Shown here piece after piece: positions 1-10,548 of a stretch of DNA of 64,000 nt; the first letter of the stretch is position 1; each line of letters opens with the position of its first letter. Source of the stretch: Puccinia triticina (Eukaryota > Basidiomycota > Pucciniomycetes > Pucciniales > Pucciniaceae); the NCBI RefSeq assembly GCF_026914185.1, contig NC_070564.1, forward strand, positions 5,146,001 through 5,210,000. The letters are read 5' to 3'. A program made the position numbers and the translations under genes. The notes beneath the pieces were generated by a model that made no database searches, was not told the origin of the DNA, and saw only the letters and a list, made by a program, of their open reading frames with translations.

Positions 1-352
1 CGATAGTCTAAGTGCGCTCTTCCTCTACGGCGCCGCGGGGGCACTCGCATTTGTCAGCGCCTCGGTCGTCAACTCCCTGAACACTCTCGCCAGTCTCGAG
101 TGCGACGAAGAGGAGGAGGGTGGCACGAAGCCGGCCGAAGGACAGAGAATCGCCCGGGGAAAGGCCCTTGGCGAGTTTCGCTCCGCTGGCCAGCTTGGTC
201 GCGCTTTCGGACCCCTCTTTGCGACCGGCTTGTATTGGGCTAAGGGTCCCTCGTTGTGCTACAGTCTCTGTGCCATCGGTAGCTTCGCCGTCTTGTTCTT
301 AGCCAACCAACTCCAACTACCAAACCCTCTTCCTCGAAAGAAACTTCAATAA
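1..352 (+). CDS. MFS transporter, C-terminal end only (MFSD10/tetracycline-resistance-like)
   Basis: An open frame enters from the left edge (first full codon at base 2) and ends at a TAA at 350-352, giving the last 116 residues of a protein. It reads as two hydrophobic stretches with a cytoplasmic loop between them. The loop holds an acidic run (CDEEEEGG) followed by GKALGEFRSAGQLGRAFGP, the Gly/Arg-rich pattern near the end of tetracycline-resistance-type major facilitator proteins such as MFSD10. Members of this family export small molecules across membranes. The substrate cannot be told from this fragment. No intron is visible in this part. The 5' end lies outside the window. Confidence 0.72.
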   Translation, partial: DSLSALFLYGAAGALAFVSASVVNSLNTLASLECDEEEEGGTKPAEGQRIARGKALGEFRSAGQLGRAFGPLFATGLYWAKGPSLCYSLCAIGSFAVLFLANQLQLPNPLPRKKLQ

Positions 353-2053
353 ACTGGCCATCAGTTCCTTCTTCACACTGTGCAATCACTGTTTCTGCTA
401 ATTAAAATCTCAACTTGTTCCCCTTCCCCTCAACCCACTGATTGTGATTTTAGATCAACCTGCTGTTGCTTCAATGGACCAAAACCCCCAAGAAAGAGAT
501 TAGCATCGATCCATACCGCATGTAGCTTGGTTCTCCATGGGTAGATGCATTCTTTTCTGACAATTTCTTGGGAATCATAAAAGGGATTAGATGCCAAGAC
601 AAATTAGCTCATGATCAGAAGGTAATAAAACAGATAAAACCTATTTAGAGACAGACCTGAGAGATATTAATGACCGGTCGAGACACGAAATAACACAGAT
701 CCATGCATGAAACAGAACAAAGATTCCCAAGAACTCGCTACATAACCATAACATGAGCGCGTGATTTGCAAGAAGGTGTAATTAGGGGGGGGGGGGTCAC
801 ATCGCAACTTCGGAGCCATGTTGAAGGTATTTGTGAGCAATATTTTATGATTTGTATGAGCCGTTATGATTTAGTGGTTGCTGAAAATCTCACAAACACC
901 TTGAAAATGGCACCACAGTTCAATCACGACCCCTGCTGTGAGGATCTGCCTACTACTTAGTTCACTATGTGGCTTTGAAACTTACCCGAGAGGGTAGTTC
1001 GCCGTATGCTTAAGTAGAAGGTTAAGATTGGATTGTTTCTTGATTTATAATAAGGTTACTTGGATTGATAATAGTATGAACGATCGGAGAAATAATAACA
1101 AGGAATATCTCGATGGGAAAGGAAAGGAAAGAGGAGAAATAAAATCCGGACGAACACAACAAATATAGCGAGAATTTACAAAATCATTGATGACGTCATA
1201 AGATTAGAAATACACCATGAATCATGCAAATCGGATTTCCTCCACGATGACGACAGAGAAAAGCCGATCCCGATAAGCCTAAACAAAACTTATATAATAA
1301 ATGCATAATTGTCAGCGTACTCCGTAACCCATCATCATAAAATCGTTACACCTGCTCACCCCCCCCCCCTCCCCAAAACTGGTTTTGGCTGGTTTTGGGC
1401 ACCTCACAAGAAAATGAAATAAAAACAAAACCCCTTTTTGGGCATTGGTTTATGCCCACAGTCTTTGCCCAATATGTAAAACACTTTTCTGAGGTGAAAC
1501 GCATAGCCCAAAGCATTTTCTTGACAACTGACACGTCACTCAGCGCGTTGAAATCAATGCTTCTCAACTGAAATGGGTCTCAAATGGGCCAAATCATACA
1601 AGTAAGATAGACAAATAGAACAGGTGTATCAGGACAGTGAGACATAGAAGGCCATGGACATCATGGTCGACATTTGATTGAAGAGACGGGCATAAAGAAC
1701 AGGGAAAAAGCCAGGCTGGATGATAACCCAATACAAGGAATCCGTCAAGGAAATCATAAATCATCGGCCTAATTAATGATAGAGAAAAGCCATTTGATTC
1801 ATGGAAAGACAAAGAACGAAACTAAAAGTTGATTGCGAGTAATAGGTAATAAGTTTAATGAGAGTAGTGCCAAATGAAACAGCCATAAACAAGTCACGCT
1901 TTTAGAAAACGATATTCAAGTACATTCAACTATAGTTATAATTCGGCGCTTGGGATGGGACTGTACGAGAGAGCAAAATAAAAAAAAATGTGATGCCTTG
2001 TGCCAGGATAGGATTTAATTTATAGATTGTTTTACTTTTGGGAAAGGGTCAGA
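353..2053. other. Intergenic, no gene recognised
   Basis: AT-rich spacer between the MFS gene and the convergent minus-strand membrane gene. Only short unconvincing open frames occur. It holds a G tract at about 785-796 and a C tract at about 1358-1367. No RNA gene or element ends were recognised. Confidence 0.5.
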
Positions 2054-3994
2054 TCACTTGCCAACTTCTTCGGTGTGATCGGTTTCCCCCTCCCATACTT
2101 CCGGTTCGCGAGGAAGCGTCGGGGTCGGTGTAAACACAACAATGCACGAAACCTGTTTGTAGGGACGGAAGCCGAGTCAAAACCCAACGAGAGGAGTAAA
2201 TCAGAGCTTCCATTTGAGCCGGGGCATGGTTTGTCAATCGTACTCACGATACCAAGAATCAGTCCTACACCAAAGTTCCAAGTAATGTTTACCCAATTGA
2301 AGATTGCGACCTCAAAGTCCATGATAGACATGTGGTCAAAGGCTCCTAAAGCTGAATGAAAAAAAGCTCACTCAATCTCTGCCTTTTTCTTCGATTGTTT
2401 TACATCAATGAGACTTCAACGTACTCAATAGAAAACACAGAGTTATGTAAGATAACTTCACGACGGCTGCTAGAAATATGTGCCAGAATGTATTGATCGC
2501 ATACCGCCTCAATTTGCGATAGAAAGCTAACATGTCTTTCCGCCCATCAACCATCATCTGCTCCTGAGTTTTCTGAAATGGCCCGGAATTCCAAAGGCGA
2601 GCTGAGACTTGAGTTCCCTTTCCAAGGCTTGGCAACAAATCTTTCCAGTGAAACATGAAGCTCATCCTGGTCGAAAGTGAACCGACGGATCCGGATATTG
2701 AGGGAGATTTGGGAGCAGACACGATTTTTGTCGGTTTTGGTTCCGTTTTTTTGGGTTTCGGTGAACCGGTCCATCCTGTATCAGTGTGAACAGACTGAAT
2801 TTCTAAGTCTACGTGTCTCGATGCTGCTTTCCGTAAAAATTTTCCTTGGAAGTAAAGCGCCCCCAGTATCCGATGTGAGCACCAAATCAAAATGATTAAT
2901 TGTGTTATGGCTATCACTAAGATTAAGATGCATGCATTCTTAAGGTTGCTTCGAATCGATTCCATGGAATTCTTCATCTGCTTCAAAGCGAGTAGGGCCT
3001 GAATCTGACTGCCGAAGCGGATAACTGGGGCTGAACTCGGAGCGACCATTCGCGCGTATGAGGATTCGTACTCATCCCAAGCTGACATCACTGAGTACGA
3101 ATCCTTGACGGCGGGAATCAGCCAAGGTAACGTCCCAAACGCGGACAACAAGTGCCCGATGATGATTAATGGGTTGAACAGATACGCTGGAATGGGGCGT
3201 CTCATCGATTGTAGGGGACAAGAGCCACTTTTCTGGTTCACTTGTGCCAAACGATATCGAGATGGCGGCATTGCGTAAAATAAAGACCACCCTACACTCC
3301 AGAAAAATCCAAATACGCCGGTTCAGTTCATCTATGGACTCGTCTGATTTGAAACCTTTTGAGACAAACGAAAACTAGCAAACCTTTTGTCCAGCCTGCT
3401 CAGCAGACAAAAAATTGACAATCCGAAGAGAAATGTGGATCAGAACTTCTCACAATCAAAGCTGAGTTCTAAGAGCTTTACTAACCGAAGCATCCCAACG
3501 GGGCAAAAGATGCAAAATGGAAAATAAGGGTCCGAGGATGAAGATGAGATCGGCAGTCTAGCAGTAAACTGATTGAATGCGCCAGATTTACTATTGATTG
3601 ACACATGAGTAAAAAAAAACAGGTCAGCTCGAGAAATTCTTATATCAAAGAACCAAGGATATTCCTAATTCTTTCAGTGCTTTAAAAGATAAATCGGGAC
3701 TGGAAGAGCAACCGGACTCATACATAAGGTAAATGCGACGACCCAAAACGCAAGCACAACCCGAGTATGCGGGTAAAGGTATCCTCTTTCATCGATCTTG
3801 ACCAACCACCACCCATTTGTCAGACACCTTTTGACAGCACTGATTAGATAAAGAATTCCCGGAACCGGCCCAATTATTGTAACAATCCAAATGATAACGC
3901 GTGCCCTGTGAGAGATGGAAGAGTCAAAGTGACTGTGGATATGTTGATTAAAGACCTCCCATTCTGCGGGAGTCGTTGGAAGCGTCGAGCTCAT
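2054..3994 (-). CDS. Multi-pass membrane protein of unknown function, five exons
   Basis: Proposed join on the minus strand: 3994-3724, 3590-3486, 3291-2425, 2351-2248, 2152-2054. The phases agree throughout and give 481 residues. Exon 1 has two hydrophobic segments (around IIWIVTIIGPVPGILYLISA and VVLAFWVVAFTL). Exon 3 has at least three more, plus a basic, Pro/Ser-rich loop (SPKPKKTEPKP). Exon 5 adds one around GVGLILGIV. The C-terminus is hydrophilic and acidic (WEGETDHTEEVGK). Donors are GTATGA, GTTAGT, GTACGT and GTGAGT, and the exon 2 acceptor follows a good pyrimidine tract. The exon 2 to 3 junction is the least certain; a small extra exon near 3390 is possible. I do not recognise the family, although families of such multi-TM proteins are common in rust genomes. 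No catalytic motif is visible. Confidence 0.65.
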
Positions 3995-4731
3995 TTGGAC
4001 CTAGAGCAGTTTTCCACAAAGTAATAACAATCGAGCTGCAGTCGAGTGTTGAGATAGACTGAAGGGCCTAGGCGGAGGGCAGGAGTGAATGGATCACCGC
4101 CAGACGCATAACCTGTCTTATGTAGATTCAGATCTATTCAGATGTTGAGAGCTTTCAGAAATGAGCTGCGCCGGCGGGGTGTGCATGCATCCATAATCCA
4201 TTGACTTGTGAATGATTTGTTCAATTGCATGTCGTGTTCTTAACTTTTTGACTCGAGAGGGAAATGTACACTTCGATTGCATGATTGTATGTTGGTCGTG
4301 GGATGCTGGCACTTCAACCCAGCCAGTATCCCGCGTGGGATATCCGGTAGATACTCCGGGATATCTGGTCAGGGACCTCGGATTACATCAGATATCCGAA
4401 ACCTCGGATATTTCTGGATCTGAAGCGGGGCTCTTCAGGATGCAGAGGCTCAGCGGAATAGACACACCCAAAAGCTGAGAGTAAACTGGCGAATGGCCTG
4501 AATGTGAAAAGGAACTGGGGGGAAAACCCCCTACAAGAGAGAGGACGCCTTATAAGGGCACCTTGAACAGAAACACAAGGACAAACGCACTTCTGTGCTA
4601 GGGTCCCAAATCTTGAGCTCGGAAAATTTCAAAAAAAAAAACCGAACCCCCGGGGTTAGAGGGGGCTTGGGGGATCAACCAGTGAGAAAATCCGAAGTTT
4701 TGAGGGCAGATTTCATTCCTCAGCTTCCAAA
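3995..4731. other. Intergenic and probable 5' region of the interrupted ORF
   Basis: No gene is supported here. The stretch contains an A-rich tract at about 4631 and a C/G-rich stretch at about 4640-4675. It leads directly into the ATG at 4732 of the ORF that the retrotransposon interrupts. Confidence 0.45.
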
Positions 4732-4747
4732 ATGGCCCCAATGACAA

Positions 4748-5515
4748 TGTGAGAATACTGGATCAGACCCCGACCCGCAGCAACCGCACAGGAAGCTCGC
4801 GCGGCAAAACAAAACCCAAACCCCAGCTGCTAAGAAAGGTAAGCTTCAAGCCCCTTTCGCAGTCCCAGACCTAACCCAGAACCCAGACCAAAAAGCTAAC
4901 TGTATCGCTCCGCCGATAGCAGAACCCAAACCATCAGCACCAGCCGCCCCGGCACAAGCCAAGACAAAGCCATCAACAAGCCTTAGAACCCTGTTCGTCC
5001 CCGAGCTTAGATTACAGCAGACTTATAGCAAGGCTGACTGAATCTTGTTCTTCTAACAGAACGCTCGCGGAACGACTCGGCAGAAAAGCAAAAGCAACCC
5101 TCCTAGACAGGATCACGAACGGTCTGACGACAAGTAAGTGATCCTATGTCCCCAGACCTAAGACAGAAAACAGAAAAGAACCCCAGCTGACTCGAACAAA
5201 CATTGTTTGTTGAGCAGAAGACCAAAGCGGCACGGCAAAGCTCTACCGCAAGGATAAAACGAAAGTCTTCAGTTGACGTCGTTGAATATCCGACACTTGA
5301 CAGCCCTAAACCAAAAACCCCAGCGAACCCGCACGGAGCTTGCCCAGTCATATTCCCTTCTTCTCTCTAGCCCATCCCAGATAATACCTCGAGTGTGCCT
5401 TGAGTTGCTTTCAGGTACAGATAGCGCTTAGACTAGCCTTATATTCATTTGCTGTTCGCTGTTATGTACTAGCTTCTGATAAGCAATAAACCTTTCAGTT
5501 GCTCCTATTTTTTCA
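4748..5515 (+). repeat. 5' LTR of the copia element
   Basis: Begins TGTGAGAATACTGG and ends CTATTTTTTCA. An AATAAA at about 5486 could serve as polyadenylation signal. It differs from the 3' LTR at four positions I could find, for example GTCTTCAG here against GTCCTCAG there and TTCAGGTAC against TTCATGTAC. Confidence 0.95.
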
Positions 5516-5576
5516 GATTTACAGTCTCGGCCTGCTCGTCACGACTACCCCAACAAGCAGCTGAAAGCAACTCTGA

Positions 5577-8180
5577 ATGGCAAACACAAGGAATCAAGGT
5601 CCTAGCGCCGCCAGCGACAAGAATCCCGGAGCTCCAAAGAATGACGCCTATAGTCCTGACAAGGACCACGTCAACGTCCCCAAATTTGACGGGTCAAATT
5701 TTCCTCTCTGGGAGCGCAAAATCAAGATGCACCTCCGTCCGAGGCGCCTCGAGACTTACATAGAGGAGCCAATGTCAAAGGAACCAGACAAAGATGAGCT
5801 CCAGGGCGCTCTCCGCACCTGTAGCATTTTGAGCGAAGCAATCTCGAATGCTATCTTCACGAGTGTCATCAACAATTCCAACAAGAAAGATCCCTTCGCG
5901 ATTTGGACCGACATCAAAACTATCTACGCCTCGGATTCCTTGCTCTCAGTATTCCAGATCTGGAATAAATGGCTCAATATTCAGTATAACAAGGACCTCA
6001 ACACTTACATCATCGAGATGGAAGAGAGCTTGGCCGAATTCAGCTCTCTAGGCCTTAAGGTTCTGGACGAGCTCATCGGATGCGGCATTGTCGGAAAAAT
6101 TACCAAGAAGCGGCCCATGCTAATGCAAGCGCTCTTCGCTGATCTCAAAGCCCTGGCGAAGCCAAAAGAAATCATTGCTAAGTTAAGAGACATCGGCCGC
6201 CACAAGACAGCAACAAAGAGAAAATTTGTGGAAGATCCTGAACCCTCAGCCACCACTCTTGCCACAGGTCCACATTGTAAACCGAAGAAACCTGGACAAC
6301 CAATTATTCGCTGTAGCGGCGGCAAACACAATCCAAAAGCCACGTCGCACACCAAAGAAAATTGCTGGACCATTCACCCCTCCACCAGACCGCCTGAGCG
6401 ACCGCTCGTAGATCAGGGCCGCCCGGAGAAGAAGCAGCGCACGGCCTACCATACTGCCCCTGACGAGGAAGAAGAAGAGGCGCATCATGCCACAGTGAGA
6501 CCGTCCTTCACATATAACGCCACCACTCCCTCCAAACCCCTGTCGACCATCCTCGACTCGGGTGCGAGCAATCATATGCTCAATTCCCTACGATACTTTG
6601 AAGAAACGACGGCAGTCAACATCAGTATTATGACGGGGAGCGGCAAGTCAGAGCTTGTGGCAGTGGCTCGAGGAACGGCAAGGCTTCGCCTCCCAACTGG
6701 CGATACCCTCACCCTGCATGACACTCTATTTGTACCTTATCTTACGCGCAATTTAGTTTCAATGATGCAACTCCTGAATCGACAAGCGACTATACGCGAG
6801 CGAGACAGAGCCTTTGAGGTGAAAATCGACGACGACACACCTTTTCATGTTGATGTCTCCAACGATTTGTTGGAGATTGTAGACGCCACACCTCCCCAAA
6901 CGTCAGCAATCAGCCTTTCAACCACAGCTGCGCCAGAGCTGTCCACCTTTCAGAAATGGCACAATCGCCTTGGACACGCTAGCTCAGGGTGCACAGCACA
7001 CGCAGTGGACGGGGCACTAGGCCTACAGAAAACTCATGCATGCACAGCTTGCATGCAAGGGAAGCTTACTCGCGTCCCATGCAACGGGACATTCAAGGCA
7101 GTCGACGCTCCACTCAGCGTTGTACACGCTGATTTGGTCGGACCAATCTCTCCTCCGACGAACGGCGGAGCAAGATACTTCATCACACTCGTTGATCAAT
7201 TCACAGGACTCATTCATACGGCCATTCTGAAAGAAAAAAATCAGGCCGCGCAAGCCATCCTTGAGTTCAAGACGTTCTTCGAGAAGCAGACGGGCCACCA
7301 GATGAAGAAGCTGATCTCAGATGGCGGCGGGGAATTCGTCAACGGCACGCTTGGTGATCACCTTAAATCCGAGGGAATCCAACATAATGTAGCACCAGCA
7401 TACTCACCTCAGAACAACGGACTGGCGGAAAGGGCTAATCGCACCGTCATCAACATGACGCACTGTCTGATGATGCAGGCTAACCTAGCTCCGGAGTGGT
7501 GGGCAGAGGCAGTCCAAATGGCGACGTCCACCACAAATTGTCTTCCCTCACTCGGAAAAAGCAAGACCTGCCCGCTGGAGCTAATGTTCAAAGTAAAACC
7601 AAACGTACATTTCTTCCGACCGTTTGGCTGCCGGGTATGGATTCTCAAGCCCAAGCAAAAACGGGACACAAAATTCTCGGCGATCTCCTGGGAAGGGATC
7701 CTTCTTGGGTATGATAATGACTACTCATTGTACAAGGTCCTCAGGCTTGAAGACAAGGCAATCATAACATCAAAGCATGTACATTTTGATGAGGGATCCT
7801 TCCCTGAATGCCCGCCTCTCACCAAAAGCTATACGCCACTTGGGACAAACAAGCTCCCATCATTCAAATCCGATGATCCGATGCCTTTCGCAGAGGAAGA
7901 CTGCGTCCCCGGTGAGCACCAAGGGGAGACCGGCACGGAAATAGAAGACGAAGAGCAAGAGTTCACCAGAATTACCCAAGACCTCCGCGCACGCAGCCCC
8001 GCAAGCTCGCCAGATAACACCAACAGTTGCACCCCAGCGCAACCATCAGACCAAGAACCAGATCGAGCTCAATCAGCTGGGCGGCGATACGCGTGGACTT
8101 CAGCACCTCCCTCAAAAGAAATCTCCAGTAACATCGACTCCAACAACATGCAAACGCTCTCGCCAGATGTACCTGATTGA
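5577..8180 (+). CDS. Copia gag-protease-integrase polyprotein
   Basis: 867 residues from an ATG 61 bases after the 5' LTR. The N-terminal part is gag (KFDGSNFPLWERKIKMHL near residue 40). A nucleocapsid-like zinc motif lies at about residues 246-263 (CSGGKHNP...SHTKENCW), a spacing typical of fungal copia elements rather than CX2CX4HX4C. The aspartic protease signature DSGASNHML is near residue 327. The integrase has its HHCC zinc domain (HNRLGH near 461, CTACMQGK near 485) and the three acidic catalytic positions in VHADLVGP (about 515), ISDGGGEF (about 579) and NNGLAERANRT (about 612). The frame stops at 8180, just before the RT. It overlaps the RT frame by 14 bases, one base out of register. 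The protein prepares viral-like particles and integrates the cDNA. Confidence 0.93.
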   Translation: MANTRNQGPSAASDKNPGAPKNDAYSPDKDHVNVPKFDGSNFPLWERKIKMHLRPRRLETYIEEPMSKEPDKDELQGALRTCSILSEAISNAIFTSVINNSNKKDPFAIWTDIKTIYASDSLLSVFQIWNKWLNIQYNKDLNTYIIEMEESLAEFSSLGLKVLDELIGCGIVGKITKKRPMLMQALFADLKALAKPKEIIAKLRDIGRHKTATKRKFVEDPEPSATTLATGPHCKPKKPGQPIIRCSGGKHNPKATSHTKENCWTIHPSTRPPERPLVDQGRPEKKQRTAYHTAPDEEEEEAHHATVRPSFTYNATTPSKPLSTILDSGASNHMLNSLRYFEETTAVNISIMTGSGKSELVAVARGTARLRLPTGDTLTLHDTLFVPYLTRNLVSMMQLLNRQATIRERDRAFEVKIDDDTPFHVDVSNDLLEIVDATPPQTSAISLSTTAAPELSTFQKWHNRLGHASSGCTAHAVDGALGLQKTHACTACMQGKLTRVPCNGTFKAVDAPLSVVHADLVGPISPPTNGGARYFITLVDQFTGLIHTAILKEKNQAAQAILEFKTFFEKQTGHQMKKLISDGGGEFVNGTLGDHLKSEGIQHNVAPAYSPQNNGLAERANRTVINMTHCLMMQANLAPEWWAEAVQMATSTTNCLPSLGKSKTCPLELMFKVKPNVHFFRPFGCRVWILKPKQKRDTKFSAISWEGILLGYDNDYSLYKVLRLEDKAIITSKHVHFDEGSFPECPPLTKSYTPLGTNKLPSFKSDDPMPFAEEDCVPGEHQGETGTEIEDEEQEFTRITQDLRARSPASSPDNTNSCTPAQPSDQEPDRAQSAGRRYAWTSAPPSKEISSNIDSNNMQTLSPDVPD

Positions 8181-10074
8181 AATCGAAGTTGACCCAAAGA
8201 ACCACCGGCAAGCCATGAGTGGAAAGGACCGGGACAACTGGACTAAGGCTGAGCAAAAGGAAATTGCAAACATGATCAAGCATGAAGTGTGGGTGGTTCG
8301 AGCACGTCTCGATGCTGACGAGCCGATCCCAGCAACGTGGGCTTACAGAAGGAAGCTTGGGCCGGCCAATGAAGTCATCGAGTTCAAGGCTCGAATTTGC
8401 GCGCAAGGTTTCCGGCAAGTACACGGACAAAATTTTAATATCATCTATGCCCCGACAGGCAAAGCAGCGTTGCTTCAACTGCTCATCTCCTTTGCGGTAA
8501 ACCACGGTCTAAAAATCCATCAGCTGGACGTCAGGAGCGCGTTTCTGACTTGTCCATTGGAAGACACTGTGACGCTACTCCCGCCGCAGGGGTACGAATG
8601 CCCACCGAACTCTGTCTTACACCTCAAGAAGGCCATCTATGGCCTGCGGCAAGCGCCTCTCGTGTGGTATAAAAGACTCACAGCATACCTGACAACTCTC
8701 GGTTTTCAGATCTCTATCTCAGACCCGTGCGTGTTTTGGAGGCGCGAAGAGGGCAGTAGGCCAGCTACTTGGTTATTTGCTCACGTAGATGATATTGTAA
8801 TCATCAGCCACGCCCCAGAAGTATTCAAAGCCAAGATGGAGAAGGAATTTGAGATTAAATACCCAGGGGAACCGGAGTTCCTACTTGGGATGAACATCGA
8901 TCGGTTCGAAGACGGTCTGCAAATCAATCAAACTCAGTACATAGAACGGAAGCTGGCCGAGTTCAACCTTGACAAGGAGTATCCGGCCTCATGCCCGCTT
9001 AACCCGAGGGACCGTCTCTCCAAGGCCACCAAGCATGAAATTGACTCATTCAACAAGCTCAACGTCAACTACCGCGCATTGATTGGCTCTCTGAATTACC
9101 TAAGCATTCTAACGAGGCCCGACATCTCATTCGCCGTAAGTCAGCTGTCCCAATACCTGGAGAACCCAGGCATTCGCCAGTACCAAGCCGCTGTGCAAGT
9201 CTATTGGTACCTATCTGGGACTCGGCATGTCGGCCTAACCTTCAATCGCTCCGACAATCTCCTTTTAAAAGCCTTCTCGGACGCTGACTGGGGCAACTGC
9301 CCCGACACCAGGCGCTCAACCACCGGGTTTGTCGTGACCAGCGGCAATCACCTCCTCAATTGGAAATCGTCCAAGCAACCCACGGTCTCGCTATCAACCG
9401 CAGAGGCGGAATACAAGGCCCTGTCTGACCTTGGCAGGGACTTGGCTTGGTTTGCGAGCCTTATCCAGGAGGTTGAGCTACAAGCAAAAGTCGAAGACAT
9501 TGAAGTTGCCGTCGACAACAAAGGCGCAATCGACTTAGCAAACAGTGAAACGTCTCAGAATAGCTTCAGGACGAAACACATGAATATCAGACTTCATTTC
9601 GTTCGCGAACTCATCCTATTCCGGCTAATAAAACTCATATACGTCAAGACATCCTCAAATGCCGCGGATTTTCTCACCAAACCTCTTGGGCGATCAGTCA
9701 TTCGCCGATCTCTCGCACAGATAGGAGTAGCACAAATCTCTGATGTTGCTTCGAATCTCACGACTCGTCGCATGCGAGGCTGTGAGAATACTGGATCAGA
9801 CCCCGACCCGCAGCAACCGCACAGGAAGCTCGCGCGGCAAAACAAAACCCAAACCCCAGCTGCTAAGAAAGGTAAGCTTCAAGCCCCTTTCGCAGTCCCA
9901 GACCTAACCCAGAACCCAGACCAAAAAGCTAACTGTATCGCTCCGCCGATAGCAGAACCCAAACCATCAGCACCAGCCGCCCCGGCACAAGCCAAGACAA
10001 AGCCATCAACAAGCCTTAGAACCCTGTTCGTCCCCGAGCTTAGATTACAGCAGACTTATAGCAAGGCTGACTGA
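8167..10074 (+). CDS. Copia reverse transcriptase-RNase H
   Basis: 635 residues in the +1 frame relative to the upstream polyprotein. RT motifs in order: FKARICAQGFRQVHG (about residue 72), DVRSAFL with the first catalytic Asp (about 120), YGLRQAPLVWYKRL (about 157) and the catalytic pair in HVDDIVII (about 205), where family members usually have YVDD. The RNase H domain shows SDADWGNC (about 370), STAEAEYKAL (about 409) and DNKGAIDLAN (about 449). The last 98 or so residues are read from inside the 3' LTR and look like low-complexity Pro/Ala filler. In most copia elements this domain is fused to integrase in one frame. A +1 frameshift or an indel in this copy would explain the split. All catalytic acids are present. 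Confidence 0.92.
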   Translation: MYLIEIEVDPKNHRQAMSGKDRDNWTKAEQKEIANMIKHEVWVVRARLDADEPIPATWAYRRKLGPANEVIEFKARICAQGFRQVHGQNFNIIYAPTGKAALLQLLISFAVNHGLKIHQLDVRSAFLTCPLEDTVTLLPPQGYECPPNSVLHLKKAIYGLRQAPLVWYKRLTAYLTTLGFQISISDPCVFWRREEGSRPATWLFAHVDDIVIISHAPEVFKAKMEKEFEIKYPGEPEFLLGMNIDRFEDGLQINQTQYIERKLAEFNLDKEYPASCPLNPRDRLSKATKHEIDSFNKLNVNYRALIGSLNYLSILTRPDISFAVSQLSQYLENPGIRQYQAAVQVYWYLSGTRHVGLTFNRSDNLLLKAFSDADWGNCPDTRRSTTGFVVTSGNHLLNWKSSKQPTVSLSTAEAEYKALSDLGRDLAWFASLIQEVELQAKVEDIEVAVDNKGAIDLANSETSQNSFRTKHMNIRLHFVRELILFRLIKLIYVKTSSNAADFLTKPLGRSVIRRSLAQIGVAQISDVASNLTTRRMRGCENTGSDPDPQQPHRKLARQNKTQTPAAKKGKLQAPFAVPDLTQNPDQKANCIAPPIAEPKPSAPAAPAQAKTKPSTSLRTLFVPELRLQQTYSKAD

Positions 10075-10548
10075 ATCTTGTTCTTCTAACAGAACGCTCG
10101 CGGAACGACTCGGCAGAAAAGCAAAAGCAACCCTCCTAGACAGGATCACGAACGGTCTGACGACAAGTAAGTGATCCTATGTCCCCAGACCTAAGACAGA
10201 AAACAGAAAAGAACCCCAGCTGACTCGAACAAACATTGTTTGTTGAGCAGAAGACCAAAGCGGCACGGCAAAGCTCTACCGCAAGGATAAAACGAAAGTC
10301 CTCAGTTGACGTCGTTGAATATCCGACACTTGACAGCCCTAAACCAAAAACCCCAGCGAACCCGCACGGAGCTCGCCCAGTCATATTCCCTTCTTCTCTC
10401 TAGCCCATCCCAGACAATACCTCGAGTGTGCCTTGAGTTGCTTTCATGTACAGATAGCGCTTAGACTAGCCTTATATTCATTTGCTGTTCGCTGTTATGT
10501 ACTAGCTTCTGATAAGCAATAAACCTTTCAGTTGCTCCTATTTTTTCA
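9781..10548 (+). repeat. 3' LTR of the copia element
   Basis: 768 bp, the same length as the 5' LTR, TG...CA ends, followed by GACAA at 10549-10553. The RT-RNase H frame continues into it and stops at 10074. Confidence 0.95.

Larger units (their letters stand above)
4748..10548 (+). mobile_element. Full-length Ty1/copia LTR retrotransposon
   Basis: A 5801-bp element with two 768-bp LTRs (4748-5515 and 9781-10548), each starting TG and ending CA. It is flanked by the same five bases, GACAA, at 4743-4747 and 10549-10553. The internal region codes gag, aspartic protease, integrase, reverse transcriptase and RNase H in copia order (integrase before RT). By eye I see only four differences between the LTRs, about 0.5 percent, so the insertion is recent. 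The two coding frames are offset by one base (see the CDS entries). The region just after the 5' LTR lacks an obvious TGG-type tRNA primer site, and no good polypurine tract precedes the 3' LTR. Confidence 0.95.

Noticed and set aside
1346..2237. Several 60-110-residue frames between the first two genes
   Set aside because: Those at 2032-2237 are out-of-frame readings of exons 5 and 6 of the minus-strand membrane gene; the others lack any coding signal.
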